A stretch of 64,000 nt of DNA from Brevundimonas sp. Root608 (GTDB lineage: Bacteria; Pseudomonadota; Alphaproteobacteria; Caulobacterales; Caulobacteraceae): the NCBI RefSeq assembly GCF_001427825.1, contig NZ_LMGT01000001.1, positions 612,063-676,062 of the forward strand, given 5' to 3'. The notes beneath the pieces are model-generated. The model ran no database searches. It saw nothing but the letters and a program-made list of their open reading frames with translations, and was not told where the DNA came from. Shown here piece by piece: positions 17,639 to 24,842 of the stretch. A program made the position numbers and the translations under genes. Positions within the stretch are counted from its first letter, which is position 1. Each line of letters begins with the position of its first letter.

Positions 17639-18718
17639 ATGGCGGACGGCATGTTTGGCTTGTCGAAGGAACTGGAGCGGGAGACCGCGCCGGTCTGGGC
17701 CAAGGTCAAGGATCACGTCACCCCGATGGAGTGGCCGGCGCAGGCCGCGCTGATCAGCGAGATCAACGCGCTGAAGAAGTCGCGTGACGCCGTCATCCTG
17801 GCCCACAACTACATGACGCCGGAAATCTTCCATGGCGTCGGCGACTATGTCGGCGACAGCCTGGGCCTGGCCAAGGAGGCGGCGCGGTCGCCGGCGAAGG
17901 TGATCGTCCAGGCCGGCGTGCATTTCATGGCCGAGACCTCGAAGATCCTATCGCCCGACAAGACGGTGCTGATCCCCGACCTGAAGGCCGGTTGTTCGCT
18001 GGCCGAGTCGATCACTGGCGCGGACGTGCGGCTGATCAAGCAGCGCTATCCCGGCCTGCCGGTGGTGACCTATGTGAACACCACGGCCGATGTGAAGGCC
18101 GAGACCGACATCTGCTGCACATCCGCCAACGCGGTCCAGGTGGTGGAATGGGCGGCGAAGGAATGGGGCGTCGACCGGGTCATCCTGATCCCCGACGAGT
18201 TCCTGGCGCGCAATGTGGCGGCCCAGACCAATGTCGGCATCATCGCCTGGAAGGGCCGCTGCATCGTCCACGAGCGGTTCACCGCCGCGGACATCGCCGA
18301 GATGCGCGAGGCCTATCCGGGCGCGGAAATCCTGGCCCACCCGGAATGTCCCGAGGAGGTTCTGTCGGCCGCCGATTTCGCCGGCTCGACCGCGGCGTTG
18401 ACGGACTACATCACCCGTCACAAGCCGAAGCAGGTGGTGCTGCTCACCGAATGCTCGATGGCCGCCAACATCCAGGGCGACGTGCCCGAGGTCAGCTTCA
18501 TCGGCCCGTGCAACCTGTGCCCCTACATGAAGCGGATCACGCTGGAGAACATCCGCGACTGTCTGCGGGACATGAAGTTCGAGGTGACCGTGCCGGAAGA
18601 GATGGCCGAGCGCGCGCGTCTGGCCGTGCAGCGGATGATCGACCTGCCGCCGCCGGCGGTCCCGGCCCGCTACGACCTGTTCAAGGCGAAACACCACGTC
18701 GCGGTGGAGCTGATCTGA
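17639..18718 (+). CDS. nadA: quinolinate synthase
   Basis: Makes quinolinate from iminoaspartate and dihydroxyacetone phosphate using a [4Fe-4S] cluster. The 359 residues show HNYMTPEIFHGVGDYVGDS, the cluster cysteine region DICCTSANAVQ, a second cysteine in ILAHPECPEEV, and GPCNLCPYMKRITLENI. The ATG at 17639 is chosen over a longer frame because TGGAGGAA precedes it and the operator palindrome lies just upstream. It is the first gene of the de novo NAD operon nadA-M50-nadB-nadC. Confidence 0.97.
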   Translation: MADGMFGLSKELERETAPVWAKVKDHVTPMEWPAQAALISEINALKKSRDAVILAHNYMTPEIFHGVGDYVGDSLGLAKEAARSPAKVIVQAGVHFMAETSKILSPDKTVLIPDLKAGCSLAESITGADVRLIKQRYPGLPVVTYVNTTADVKAETDICCTSANAVQVVEWAAKEWGVDRVILIPDEFLARNVAAQTNVGIIAWKGRCIVHERFTAADIAEMREAYPGAEILAHPECPEEVLSAADFAGSTAALTDYITRHKPKQVVLLTECSMAANIQGDVPEVSFIGPCNLCPYMKRITLENIRDCLRDMKFEVTVPEEMAERARLAVQRMIDLPPPAVPARYDLFKAKHHVAVELI

Positions 18719-18827
18719 TGCACTACGTCGCGCCCGTGCGGATGGTCGCCAATGTCGATCCGAAGAGCCTGCGGCTTCTCGCCCTCCTGGCCTTGTGGCT
18801 GAGGACGGAGAAGGCCACGTCTTCGCG

Positions 18828-19673
18828 ATGACAGATTCGGATCAGACGCGCCGCCCCGGTCCCTGGGAAAACCTGCCCCCGGCCGCGCCGGCCGAGCGGG
18901 AAATCGCGCGTCCGCAGGCTGGCGAACCGCCTCTGGACAAGGGTCAGCATCCCGTCTGGGCGGTGGTTTCGACCCTGCTTCTGGGCGGCTTCATCTGGTG
19001 GGTCTCGGGCAGCTGGGTCATCGCCGTCGCGGCGATCTGGGGCCTGCTGGTGCATGAGTACGGCCATGTGCTGGCGATGAACGCGCTCGGCATGGGCCCC
19101 GCGAAAATCTACATCATCCCGTTCCTCGGCGGCGTGGCGAAGAGCCAGCGCCTGCCGGTCAGCGAATGGCACGGCGTGCTGGTCTCGCTGGCCGGTCCCG
19201 CGTTCGGCCTGCTGGCCGCCATTCCCTTCTTCGGCCTGTACATCGCGACGGGACAGGGGCTGTGGCTGCAAGGGGTGTTCATCATCGCCATCATCAATCT
19301 GGTGAACCTCGCGCCCGCGCCGCCGCTTGATGGCTCCAAGGCGCTGGGACCCGTGCTGGCGCTCATCCATCCCATGGTCGAGAAGGCGGCGATGGTCGTC
19401 GTCGGCGCGGTGGTGGTGATCTGGGGCGTGACCAACGGCAGCTATATCTTCGCGGCCTTCCTGGCCCTGGCCCTGATCGGCCATCTGCGGCGTGGGGCAT
19501 GGCGTCCCGACGGGCGTCCGCTGACCTGGCCCGAGGCGGGGCGCAGCGTGGGCCTGTTCCTGCTGGTCGCCGCGGCCTGCGCCGGCGTCGCCCTGGCCGG
19601 GCTGATGCCGGGCGCCGGATCGTTGCAGCAGGCGCTGGCGCTGGGCGCCAGCTATTTCGAGTTCGGCCGGTGA
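18828..19673 (+). CDS. M50-family site-2-type metalloprotease in the NAD operon
   Basis: An integral membrane zinc protease of 281 residues. The zinc motif HEYGH is at residues 76-80 inside a membrane segment, and the third ligand region NLAPAPPLDGSKA is near 160-170. About six hydrophobic helices span 43-260, after a 40-residue polar Pro-rich N-terminus. There is no PDZ domain, unlike RseP. It begins about 110 bases after nadA and its stop overlaps the GTG of nadB (GTGA), so its expression is tied to NAD synthesis. The substrate is unknown. An alternative start lies 11 codons upstream. Confidence 0.88.
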   Translation: MTDSDQTRRPGPWENLPPAAPAEREIARPQAGEPPLDKGQHPVWAVVSTLLLGGFIWWVSGSWVIAVAAIWGLLVHEYGHVLAMNALGMGPAKIYIIPFLGGVAKSQRLPVSEWHGVLVSLAGPAFGLLAAIPFFGLYIATGQGLWLQGVFIIAIINLVNLAPAPPLDGSKALGPVLALIHPMVEKAAMVVVGAVVVIWGVTNGSYIFAAFLALALIGHLRRGAWRPDGRPLTWPEAGRSVGLFLLVAAACAGVALAGLMPGAGSLQQALALGASYFEFGR

Positions 19674-21199
19674 ACCGCATCCGTCATGACGGACCGCTGA
19701 TCATCGGCGGCGGTCTGGCGGGCCTGTCGGCGGCGCTGGAAGCGGCGCCGCGCAAGGTGCTGCTGGTCACGCCCGCGCCGTTGCTTGAGGCCTGTTCCTC
19801 GGCCTGGGCCCAGGGCGGAGTGGCGGCGGCCCTGTCGGCGGACGACGCGCCGGCCCTGCATGCGGCCGACACCGCAGCGGCCGGCGCCGGCCTGGTCGAG
19901 ATCGAGGCCACGCGCGCCCTGACCGGCGACGGGCGCGAGACGGTGGAATGGCTGGCCGCGCTTGGCGCGCCCTTCGACCGCGACGCCGCCGGTGGTTTCG
20001 CCGTCAGTCTGGAAGCGGCTCATTCCCAGGCCCGGGTCGCCCGCGTCGGCGGCGACGGGGCAGGGCGGGCCATATTGTCGGCGCTGGTGACGGCGGTGCG
20101 CGCCGCGCCGCACATCGAGGTGTGGGAAGACGCGCGCCTGCGCGGCCTGATCCAGGACGCCTCGGGCCGGGTCTGCGGCGCCCTGATCGAACGGCGGGCC
20201 GGTCGCATGGTCGAGGTCACGGCCCCCGCCGTGGTGCTGGCCACCGGCGGAGCGGGCGGTCTGTATGCGCAGACCACCACCCCGGCGGCCCTGCTGGGCG
20301 AAGGCATGGCCCTGGCCTGGGCGGCAGGCGCCGAGATTCTCGATCCCGAGTTCGTGCAATTCCACCCAACGGCCATCGATGTTGGGCTGGACCCCATGCC
20401 GCTGGCGACCGAGGCCCTCCGCGGCGAGGGGGCGCGGCTGATCGACCGCGAGGGCCGCTTCCTGCTGGGCCCGGCGGCGGACGCCGACCTGCAGCCGCGC
20501 GACATCGTGGCCCGGGCCGTCCACGCGGCCTGCGCCGAGGGCCGCGGCGCCTTCCTCGATGCCCGTACAGCCGTCGGCCACGAATTCCCCGAAGCCTTCC
20601 CGGGCGTTTTCGCCGCCTGCATGCGCGCCGGGCTGGACCCGCGCGAGACGCCGATTCCGGTGGCGGCGGCGGCCCACTATCACATGGGCGGAATCGTCGC
20701 CGGGCCGGACGGCCGTACGACGCTGCCCGGGCTGTTCGCGGTCGGCGAATGCGCCGCGACGGGTGTGCACGGGGCCAACCGTCTGGCGTCCAACTCGCTG
20801 CTGGAGGCGGCGGCCTTCGGCCGGCGCACCGGCCGGGCCGCGGCGGCTGAACATGGCGCAGCCGGCGCGCCGATTGCGGTCGCGCCGGCGCCTGACCTGT
20901 CCGAATCCGGCTTGCAGCGTCTGCGCGCGGCCATGAGCGCCGACGTCGGCGTGGTGCGCGATGCGGCCGGGCTGACGCGGGCGCTGAGGCTCATCGCCGA
21001 CCTTGAGCGGATCGCGGGGCCCGCCCTGCCTCTGGTCACGGCGCGGTTGATCGCCGGGGCGGCGCTGGCCAGGCGCGAAAGCCGGGGCGGGCATTTCCGC
21101 CGCGACCATCCGGCGCCGGTCGCGGCGGCGCGGCATACCCGCCTGACTCACGCGCCCGACTCCGCTGTGGAGTCCGGCGTTCTGGCCGCCGCAGGATAG
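19670..21199 (+). CDS. nadB: L-aspartate oxidase
   Basis: FAD enzyme that oxidises L-aspartate to iminoaspartate for NadA. The GTG at 19670 gives 509 residues beginning just before the dinucleotide motif LIIGGGLAGLSAAL. It overlaps the stop of the protease gene by four bases, indicating coupled translation. Conserved blocks include CSSAWAQGG, the FAD region VVLATGGAGGLYAQTT, FVQFHPTA, AAAHYHMGG and the C-terminal GVHGANRLASNSLLEA. The frame stays open upstream, but that stretch lies inside the protease gene and is not NadB-like. Confidence 0.95.
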   Translation: MNRIRHDGPLIIGGGLAGLSAALEAAPRKVLLVTPAPLLEACSSAWAQGGVAAALSADDAPALHAADTAAAGAGLVEIEATRALTGDGRETVEWLAALGAPFDRDAAGGFAVSLEAAHSQARVARVGGDGAGRAILSALVTAVRAAPHIEVWEDARLRGLIQDASGRVCGALIERRAGRMVEVTAPAVVLATGGAGGLYAQTTTPAALLGEGMALAWAAGAEILDPEFVQFHPTAIDVGLDPMPLATEALRGEGARLIDREGRFLLGPAADADLQPRDIVARAVHAACAEGRGAFLDARTAVGHEFPEAFPGVFAACMRAGLDPRETPIPVAAAAHYHMGGIVAGPDGRTTLPGLFAVGECAATGVHGANRLASNSLLEAAAFGRRTGRAAAAEHGAAGAPIAVAPAPDLSESGLQRLRAAMSADVGVVRDAAGLTRALRLIADLERIAGPALPLVTARLIAGAALARRESRGGHFRRDHPAPVAAARHTRLTHAPDSAVESGVLAAAG

Positions 21200-21203
21200 A
21201 GCC

Positions 21204-22058
21204 ATGATCCGACAACTGCCCGACCTGCTGATCGAGCCGGTGATCCTGATGTCCCTGACCGAGGATCTGGGCCGCGCCGGCGATGTGACGGCCCAGGCCT
21301 GTATCCCGGAAGGCGCCGACATGCGGGCGGCCTTCGTCGCGCGCAAGCCGGGCGTTCTGGCCGGGATCGACTGCGTCCGCCTGACCGTGCTGGCCATGGA
21401 TCCCGAGGCGACGATCGAGCTGAAACGTCGGGACGGCGACGCCTTCGAGGCAGGGGCCGTGCTGGCCGAAGTCGAGGCCAACGCGCGGGCCTTCCTCGCC
21501 GCCGAGCGGACAGCGTTGAATCTTCTGGGACGTCTGTGCGGGGTGGCCACCCTGACGCGGGCCTATGTCGAGGCCGTGGCGGGGACGAAGGCGCGCATCG
21601 CCGATACGCGCAAGACCACGCCCGGCCTGCGCGCGCTGGAGAAGCACGCCGTCCTGTGCGGCGGCGGCGTCAACCACCGCTTCGGCCTGGATGACGCGAT
21701 CCTGATCAAGGACAACCACGTCGCGGTCTGCGGCGGCGTCGGCGAGGCGATCCGCCGGGCCCGGGCCGCGGCGGGCCATCTGATGAAGGTCGAGATCGAG
21801 GTCGACGGGCTGGATCAGCTGGACGAGGCGCTGGCTGAGCGGCCCGACGTGATCATGCTGGACAATTTCACCCTGCCCATGCTGCGCGAGGCCGTGGAGC
21901 GGGCCAAGGTCTCGCCCTTCGGCCGGCCGGTGCTTGAGGCGTCGGGGGGGGTCAATCTGGAAACGGTGCGCGGAATCGCGGAGACGGGCGTGGACGTGAT
22001 CTCGGTCGGCGCCCTGACCCATTCGGCCCCGTCGCTGGATATCGGTCTGGACATCTGA
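21204..22058 (+). CDS. nadC: nicotinate-nucleotide diphosphorylase (carboxylating)
   Basis: Converts quinolinate and PRPP to nicotinate mononucleotide, closing the de novo branch encoded here. The 284 residues carry the family motifs [46 protein letters not shown] and the C-terminal [12 protein letters not shown]. It starts four bases after nadB and is the last gene of the operon. Confidence 0.97.
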   Translation: MIRQLPDLLIEPVILMSLTEDLGRAGDVTAQACIPEGADMRAAFVARKPGVLAGIDCVRLTVLAMDPEATIELKRRDGDAFEAGAVLAEVEANARAFLAAERTALNLLGRLCGVATLTRAYVEAVAGTKARIADTRKTTPGLRALEKHAVLCGGGVNHRFGLDDAILIKDNHVAVCGGVGEAIRRARAAAGHLMKVEIEVDGLDQLDEALAERPDVIMLDNFTLPMLREAVERAKVSPFGRPVLEASGGVNLETVRGIAETGVDVISVGALTHSAPSLDIGLDI

Positions 22059-22079
22059 CCGGACGGCGAACGCCGCTAC

Positions 22080-22104
22080 GGAACGGCGCGTTCGGCACGG
22101 GGTT
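22080..22104 (+). promoter_or_regulatory. candidate EcfG-type promoter (one mismatch)
   Basis: GGAAC at 22080-22084 is followed after 16 bases by GGTT at 22101-22104. The EcfG consensus is GGAAC-N16/17-CGTT, so only the first base of the -10 differs. The site is 26 bases upstream of the small hydrophilic gene at 22130 and correctly oriented. One-mismatch sites are frequent by chance, so this is tentative. Confidence 0.35.
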
Positions 22105-22129
22105 TATCCGGGGACAGAAGGAGACTTCG

Positions 22130-22345
22130 ATGACCCACGCCCCCCGAATTCCCAAGGAACAGCGCAGCTACGCCGACAAGGGCGCCAATGCGGCCCCGGA
22201 CGCCGGCGACAGCGACCGCCGCGATCTCGAGACCGAAATCCAGACGGGCCAGCCCGGCGACTCGGACGTCAATCTCGATGAGCAGGGACGGTTCGGCAAT
22301 CTGAAGCAGAACCTGACCAACCAGTGGAAGGTGCAGGATCGCTGA
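22130..22345 (+). CDS. small hydrophilic protein of unknown function
   Basis: 71 residues, strongly polar, rich in Asp, Gln, Asn and Gly, with no hydrophobic segment and therefore probably disordered and cytosolic. AGAAGGAG lies seven bases before the ATG, a strong ribosome-binding site that supports a real gene. A possible stress-sigma promoter lies upstream. It is followed three bases later by another small polar gene. I do not recognise a family; hydrophilin-like stress proteins look similar. Confidence 0.7.
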   Translation: MTHAPRIPKEQRSYADKGANAAPDAGDSDRRDLETEIQTGQPGDSDVNLDEQGRFGNLKQNLTNQWKVQDR

Positions 22346-22347
22346 TC

Positions 22348-22575
22348 ATGGCCAACAACCAGCACACACCCGAACCGGTCGATGAAAAGCGCTGGGGCGG
22401 TCCCGGCTCAAGCCATCAGAACGCCGACAGGGAGCCGCCGACGTTCAGCGACCCGCGACAGGGCGGTCCTACCAATCCGCGCAACAGCAAGGTCTCCGGC
22501 GGCGGCGGCGAGCGGGATTTGAAACACAGTCACGACGACGCGCATCGCTCGTCGAAGGGCGACCGGGACGCCTGA
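22348..22575 (+). CDS. small polar Gly/Asp-rich protein of unknown function
   Basis: 75 residues, low complexity, rich in Gly, Asp, His, Ser and Pro (PGSSHQNADREPPTFSDP, then GGGGERDLKHSHDD). No hydrophobic or catalytic segment is seen. The ATG at 22348 is two bases past the preceding stop, so the pair is probably cotranscribed. A longer frame from 22324 would overlap that gene. It converges with the SleB-type hydrolase. No family is recognised. Confidence 0.6.
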   Translation: MANNQHTPEPVDEKRWGGPGSSHQNADREPPTFSDPRQGGPTNPRNSKVSGGGGERDLKHSHDDAHRSSKGDRDA

Positions 22576-22579
22576 CGGA

Positions 22580-23665
22580 TCAGGCGGGAGACGAAGGTGC
22601 GGCGGCTTCGACCGTGACGACCGCGGATTCGGCCGGAGCGGGGGCCGGGGACGACGTGGGGGCGGGCGGCGCCTCGGCCGGGGCGCTGCGGCTGTCCTGC
22701 GACACCAGCAGATTGTAGGCCACGGCGCCGGCCTCGCGGACCGTGCCGGTCGGGTCCATGCTGGCCTGGATCAGGCGCGGACCTTCGACGGGGGCTGAGG
22801 GACGGGCGGCGTAGGTGAAGGCTCCGCGCGAGCCCGTCCGGCCGCCGAAGCGGTAGAACAGGTGGTCGCCGACCTGGTTGACCCGCACCATGGCATGACG
22901 CCAGCCGGGCGAGACGCCGGTGGTGTGGAAGAAGGTGGCGTTGCCGACGGGCGCGAAGACGCCGCCCGACAGGGCGCTGGAGGCGACCTCGCGGGCCCGG
23001 TTCCAAGCGGCGCGATTGACGGCGCCGCGCATCGAGCCGTCGCAGGTGAAGCTGAACTGGCAACCCGTGCGGCGGCCGGCGCCTTGGAAGACGACGCCGC
23101 AGACGCTCTTGGGAAAGGCGGGGTGACGGACGCGGTTCAGGACCACCTGGGTCACGGCGCGCATGCCATCGCGGCCCTCGCCGCGGGCTTCGTAATAGGC
23201 GGCCTGGGTCAGGCACTCGAGATCGCGCGAGGCGTCCAGGGCGCCGCCGAGGCGGAAGGGCTGGGCCGCGACGGGGCCGGTCAGGCTGACCTGGCGCAGG
23301 GCGGCGTTGCCGGGCTGGGCGCGCAGCTGTTCGAGGCGCGCGGTCATCAGTTCGGCCTGGCGGTCGCGCTGGGCGCCGCCGGCGACGGTGTAGGGATCGT
23401 GGCGCCGGGCGATGGCCAGGGCGCTTTCGTCGAGACCGCCGGCCGCCGCGGCCAAGGCTTCCTCGGTAAATCCGGCCGCCGTGGCGCCCTCGATCCGTTC
23501 CGCCTGATTCCGCACGGTTGTGGCCTTCGCCGCCGTGCCGCCCAGGTAGGCGCAGCCCACGGCCAGCCCCATCACAACGCCGAAAGCCGCAGCCGCCGAG
23601 CCGGGCCGGATACGGGCCAGACGTTCGACAGGGGTCTTCGCGCACGTGTGCGGGGCGTTCGGCAA
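22580..23665 (-). CDS. SleB-type cell wall hydrolase
   Basis: The central domain (about residues 150-270) matches Hydrolase_2/SleB. It has CLTQAAYYEARGEG with the likely catalytic Glu, AVTQVVLNRVRHPAFP, CGVVFQG, GCQFSFTCDG and ATFFHTTGVSPGW. One hydrophobic segment near the N-terminus (AAAAFGVVMGLAVGCAYLGG) should anchor or export it, and the tail is Pro/Ala-rich. The start is uncertain: I chose a TTG at 23665 with AGGA upstream because no ATG lies closer. An ATG-led frame extends to 23896 but adds an unlikely Arg-rich leader. It probably cleaves peptidoglycan. Confidence 0.8.
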   Translation of the reverse strand: MPNAPHTCAKTPVERLARIRPGSAAAAFGVVMGLAVGCAYLGGTAAKATTVRNQAERIEGATAAGFTEEALAAAAGGLDESALAIARRHDPYTVAGGAQRDRQAELMTARLEQLRAQPGNAALRQVSLTGPVAAQPFRLGGALDASRDLECLTQAAYYEARGEGRDGMRAVTQVVLNRVRHPAFPKSVCGVVFQGAGRRTGCQFSFTCDGSMRGAVNRAAWNRAREVASSALSGGVFAPVGNATFFHTTGVSPGWRHAMVRVNQVGDHLFYRFGGRTGSRGAFTYAARPSAPVEGPRLIQASMDPTGTVREAGAVAYNLLVSQDSRSAPAEAPPAPTSSPAPAPAESAVVTVEAAAPSSPA

Positions 23666-24078
23666 GGGCTCAGTCCTGTTCGGCAGGGCGCAATGCCGCC
23701 CCCGGGTAGTCTCGCAACCGGGCGACCCTCTCCAATCTCGTGGAGATCGGCGTCGCGATCCGTTTGCGGTAAATCGGCGGTCGGCGAATGGGGCCGGCCG
23801 TCGAGGACGCGCCTTAAGCCAGCCGTTTGTGGCGCCAATGTGGTTGATTCGCAAGATTCGCGTGCGACGCAACATCGCGAGGGACGCAATGTGCAACGTC
23901 CAGTGTTTCTGATGAGCTGGCTATGTATGAGGTTGATAATCTATCTCACGTGATCTGTATTGCGGAACACAGAAACAACATGATCATCCGATGAATCTGC
24001 ATAATGACGATTAACAGGACTAGCATCTATTGTCGTCGTTATGGTTTCGTTGACGATTTTAACTTTGCTCTCGGAGCC
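23666..24078. other. intergenic region between divergent genes
   Basis: About 410 bases with no convincing gene. The left part (to about 23896) stays open as an N-terminal extension of the hydrolase frame but shows no conserved protein. The part from about 23920 to 24070 is clearly more AT-rich than its surroundings (GATTAAC, TTTTAAC, TGATAATC), as expected of promoter DNA for the flanking divergent genes. I see no RNA gene. Confidence 0.6.
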
Positions 24079-24104
24079 GGAACCGGCGGAGCGGCAACCG
24101 CGTT
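24079..24104 (+). promoter_or_regulatory. EcfG-type (general stress) promoter, perfect match
   Basis: GGAAC at 24079-24083 and CGTT at 24101-24104 are separated by exactly 17 bases, a perfect match to the alphaproteobacterial EcfG consensus GGAAC-N16/17-CGTT. Transcription would begin near 24110, about 20 bases before the ATG of the small lipoprotein gene, leaving room for the GGGAGAA ribosome-binding site. Confidence 0.75.
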
Positions 24105-24131
24105 CCGCCTGCACTACCGGGAGAATTTCGT

Positions 24132-24317
24132 ATGAAACGCATGGCTGTCACCCTCGTCCTCGCCCTCGCCGCGGTCTCCGCCGCCGCCTGCGGGCAGACC
24201 ATTGAACAGAAGGCCGCCACAGGCGCGATCGCCGGCGCACTGGTCGCCGGTCCCGTCGGCGCCGCAGTGGGCGGAGCGGCGGGCGCGGCCGTCGGCCAGG
24301 CCGAGAAGCCGAACTGA
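24132..24317 (+). CDS. small glycine-zipper lipoprotein
   Basis: A 61-residue protein with a lipoprotein signal: a basic start MKRM, a hydrophobic core, and the lipobox-like SAAAC with Cys20. The mature part has a Gly/Ala-rich hydrophobic stretch with small-residue spacing (GAIAGALVAGPVGAAVGGAA) typical of glycine-zipper proteins that pack in membranes. GGGAGAA precedes the ATG. A perfect EcfG-type promoter and a downstream hairpin suggest a single-gene stress-induced unit. The exact role is unknown. Confidence 0.85.
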   Translation: MKRMAVTLVLALAAVSAAACGQTIEQKAATGAIAGALVAGPVGAAVGGAAGAAVGQAEKPN

Positions 24318-24337
24318 CACACTTCCTCGTCGAGTGA

Positions 24338-24363
24338 GCGAGGCGGGTCGGATCCCGCCTCGC
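24338..24363 (+). terminator. hairpin terminator after the small lipoprotein
   Basis: GCGAGGCGGG and CCCGCCTCGC form a perfect 10-bp GC-rich stem with a TCGGAT loop, 20 bases past the stop. The following AACCTTGATTT is only weakly T-rich, but the strength and position of the stem fit an intrinsic terminator. Confidence 0.7.
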
Positions 24364-24478
24364 AACCTTGATTTCGCCGCCTATATAGGGTTAGCCGACG
24401 GCCCGGGGCCGGGTGATGCTCGCCCCGAGGCCGTTCCGCGTACTCCGACAACCGATCAAGGACATCGACGACCTCCGC

Positions 24479-24841
24479 ATGAGAGATCTGAAACAAACCG
24501 GCTTCGCCGACCGCCTCACCACCCAGCAGGAGGCCAAGAAGGCCCTGCTCGCCCGCTTCAAGGCCAAGCCCGCCGCTCCCGACCCCGAATTCGAGAAGCT
24601 GGCGCTGAAGCGCGCCGCCGAGAAGGAAGCCCTGCGCCAGCAGCACGAATTGGCCAAGGCGGAAGCCCGTCGCGAAAAGGCCGACAAGGAAGCCGCGCGC
24701 ATGGCGGCCGACGCCGAGGCCCAGGAAGCCATCGAGGCCGAGAAGCGCGCCGCCCGCAAGGAGCGTAAGGCGCTCACCAAGGAAGAACAAAAGGCCGCCC
24801 GCGACGCGCGGTACGCCGCCCGCAAGGCCCGCACCCGCTGA
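24479..24841 (+). CDS. DUF6481-like charged alpha-helical protein
   Basis: 120 residues, starting MRDLKQTGFADRL and continuing as a long Lys/Arg/Glu/Ala-rich helix likely to form a coiled coil (residues 15-118). The N-terminal RxTGFADR pattern with AKKALLARF resembles the DUF6481 family of alphaproteobacteria, whose function is not known. The ATG at 24479 is chosen because similarity starts there; the longer frame from 24413 is not conserved. It ends two bases before the convergent kinase gene. Confidence 0.75.
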   Translation: MRDLKQTGFADRLTTQQEAKKALLARFKAKPAAPDPEFEKLALKRAAEKEALRQQHELAKAEARREKADKEAARMAADAEAQEAIEAEKRAARKERKALTKEEQKAARDARYAARKARTR

Positions 24842-24842
24842 T

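Noticed and set aside
23666..24078. tRNA or small RNA gene in the AT-rich gap
   Set aside because: No cloverleaf or strong stem structure could be found by eye.
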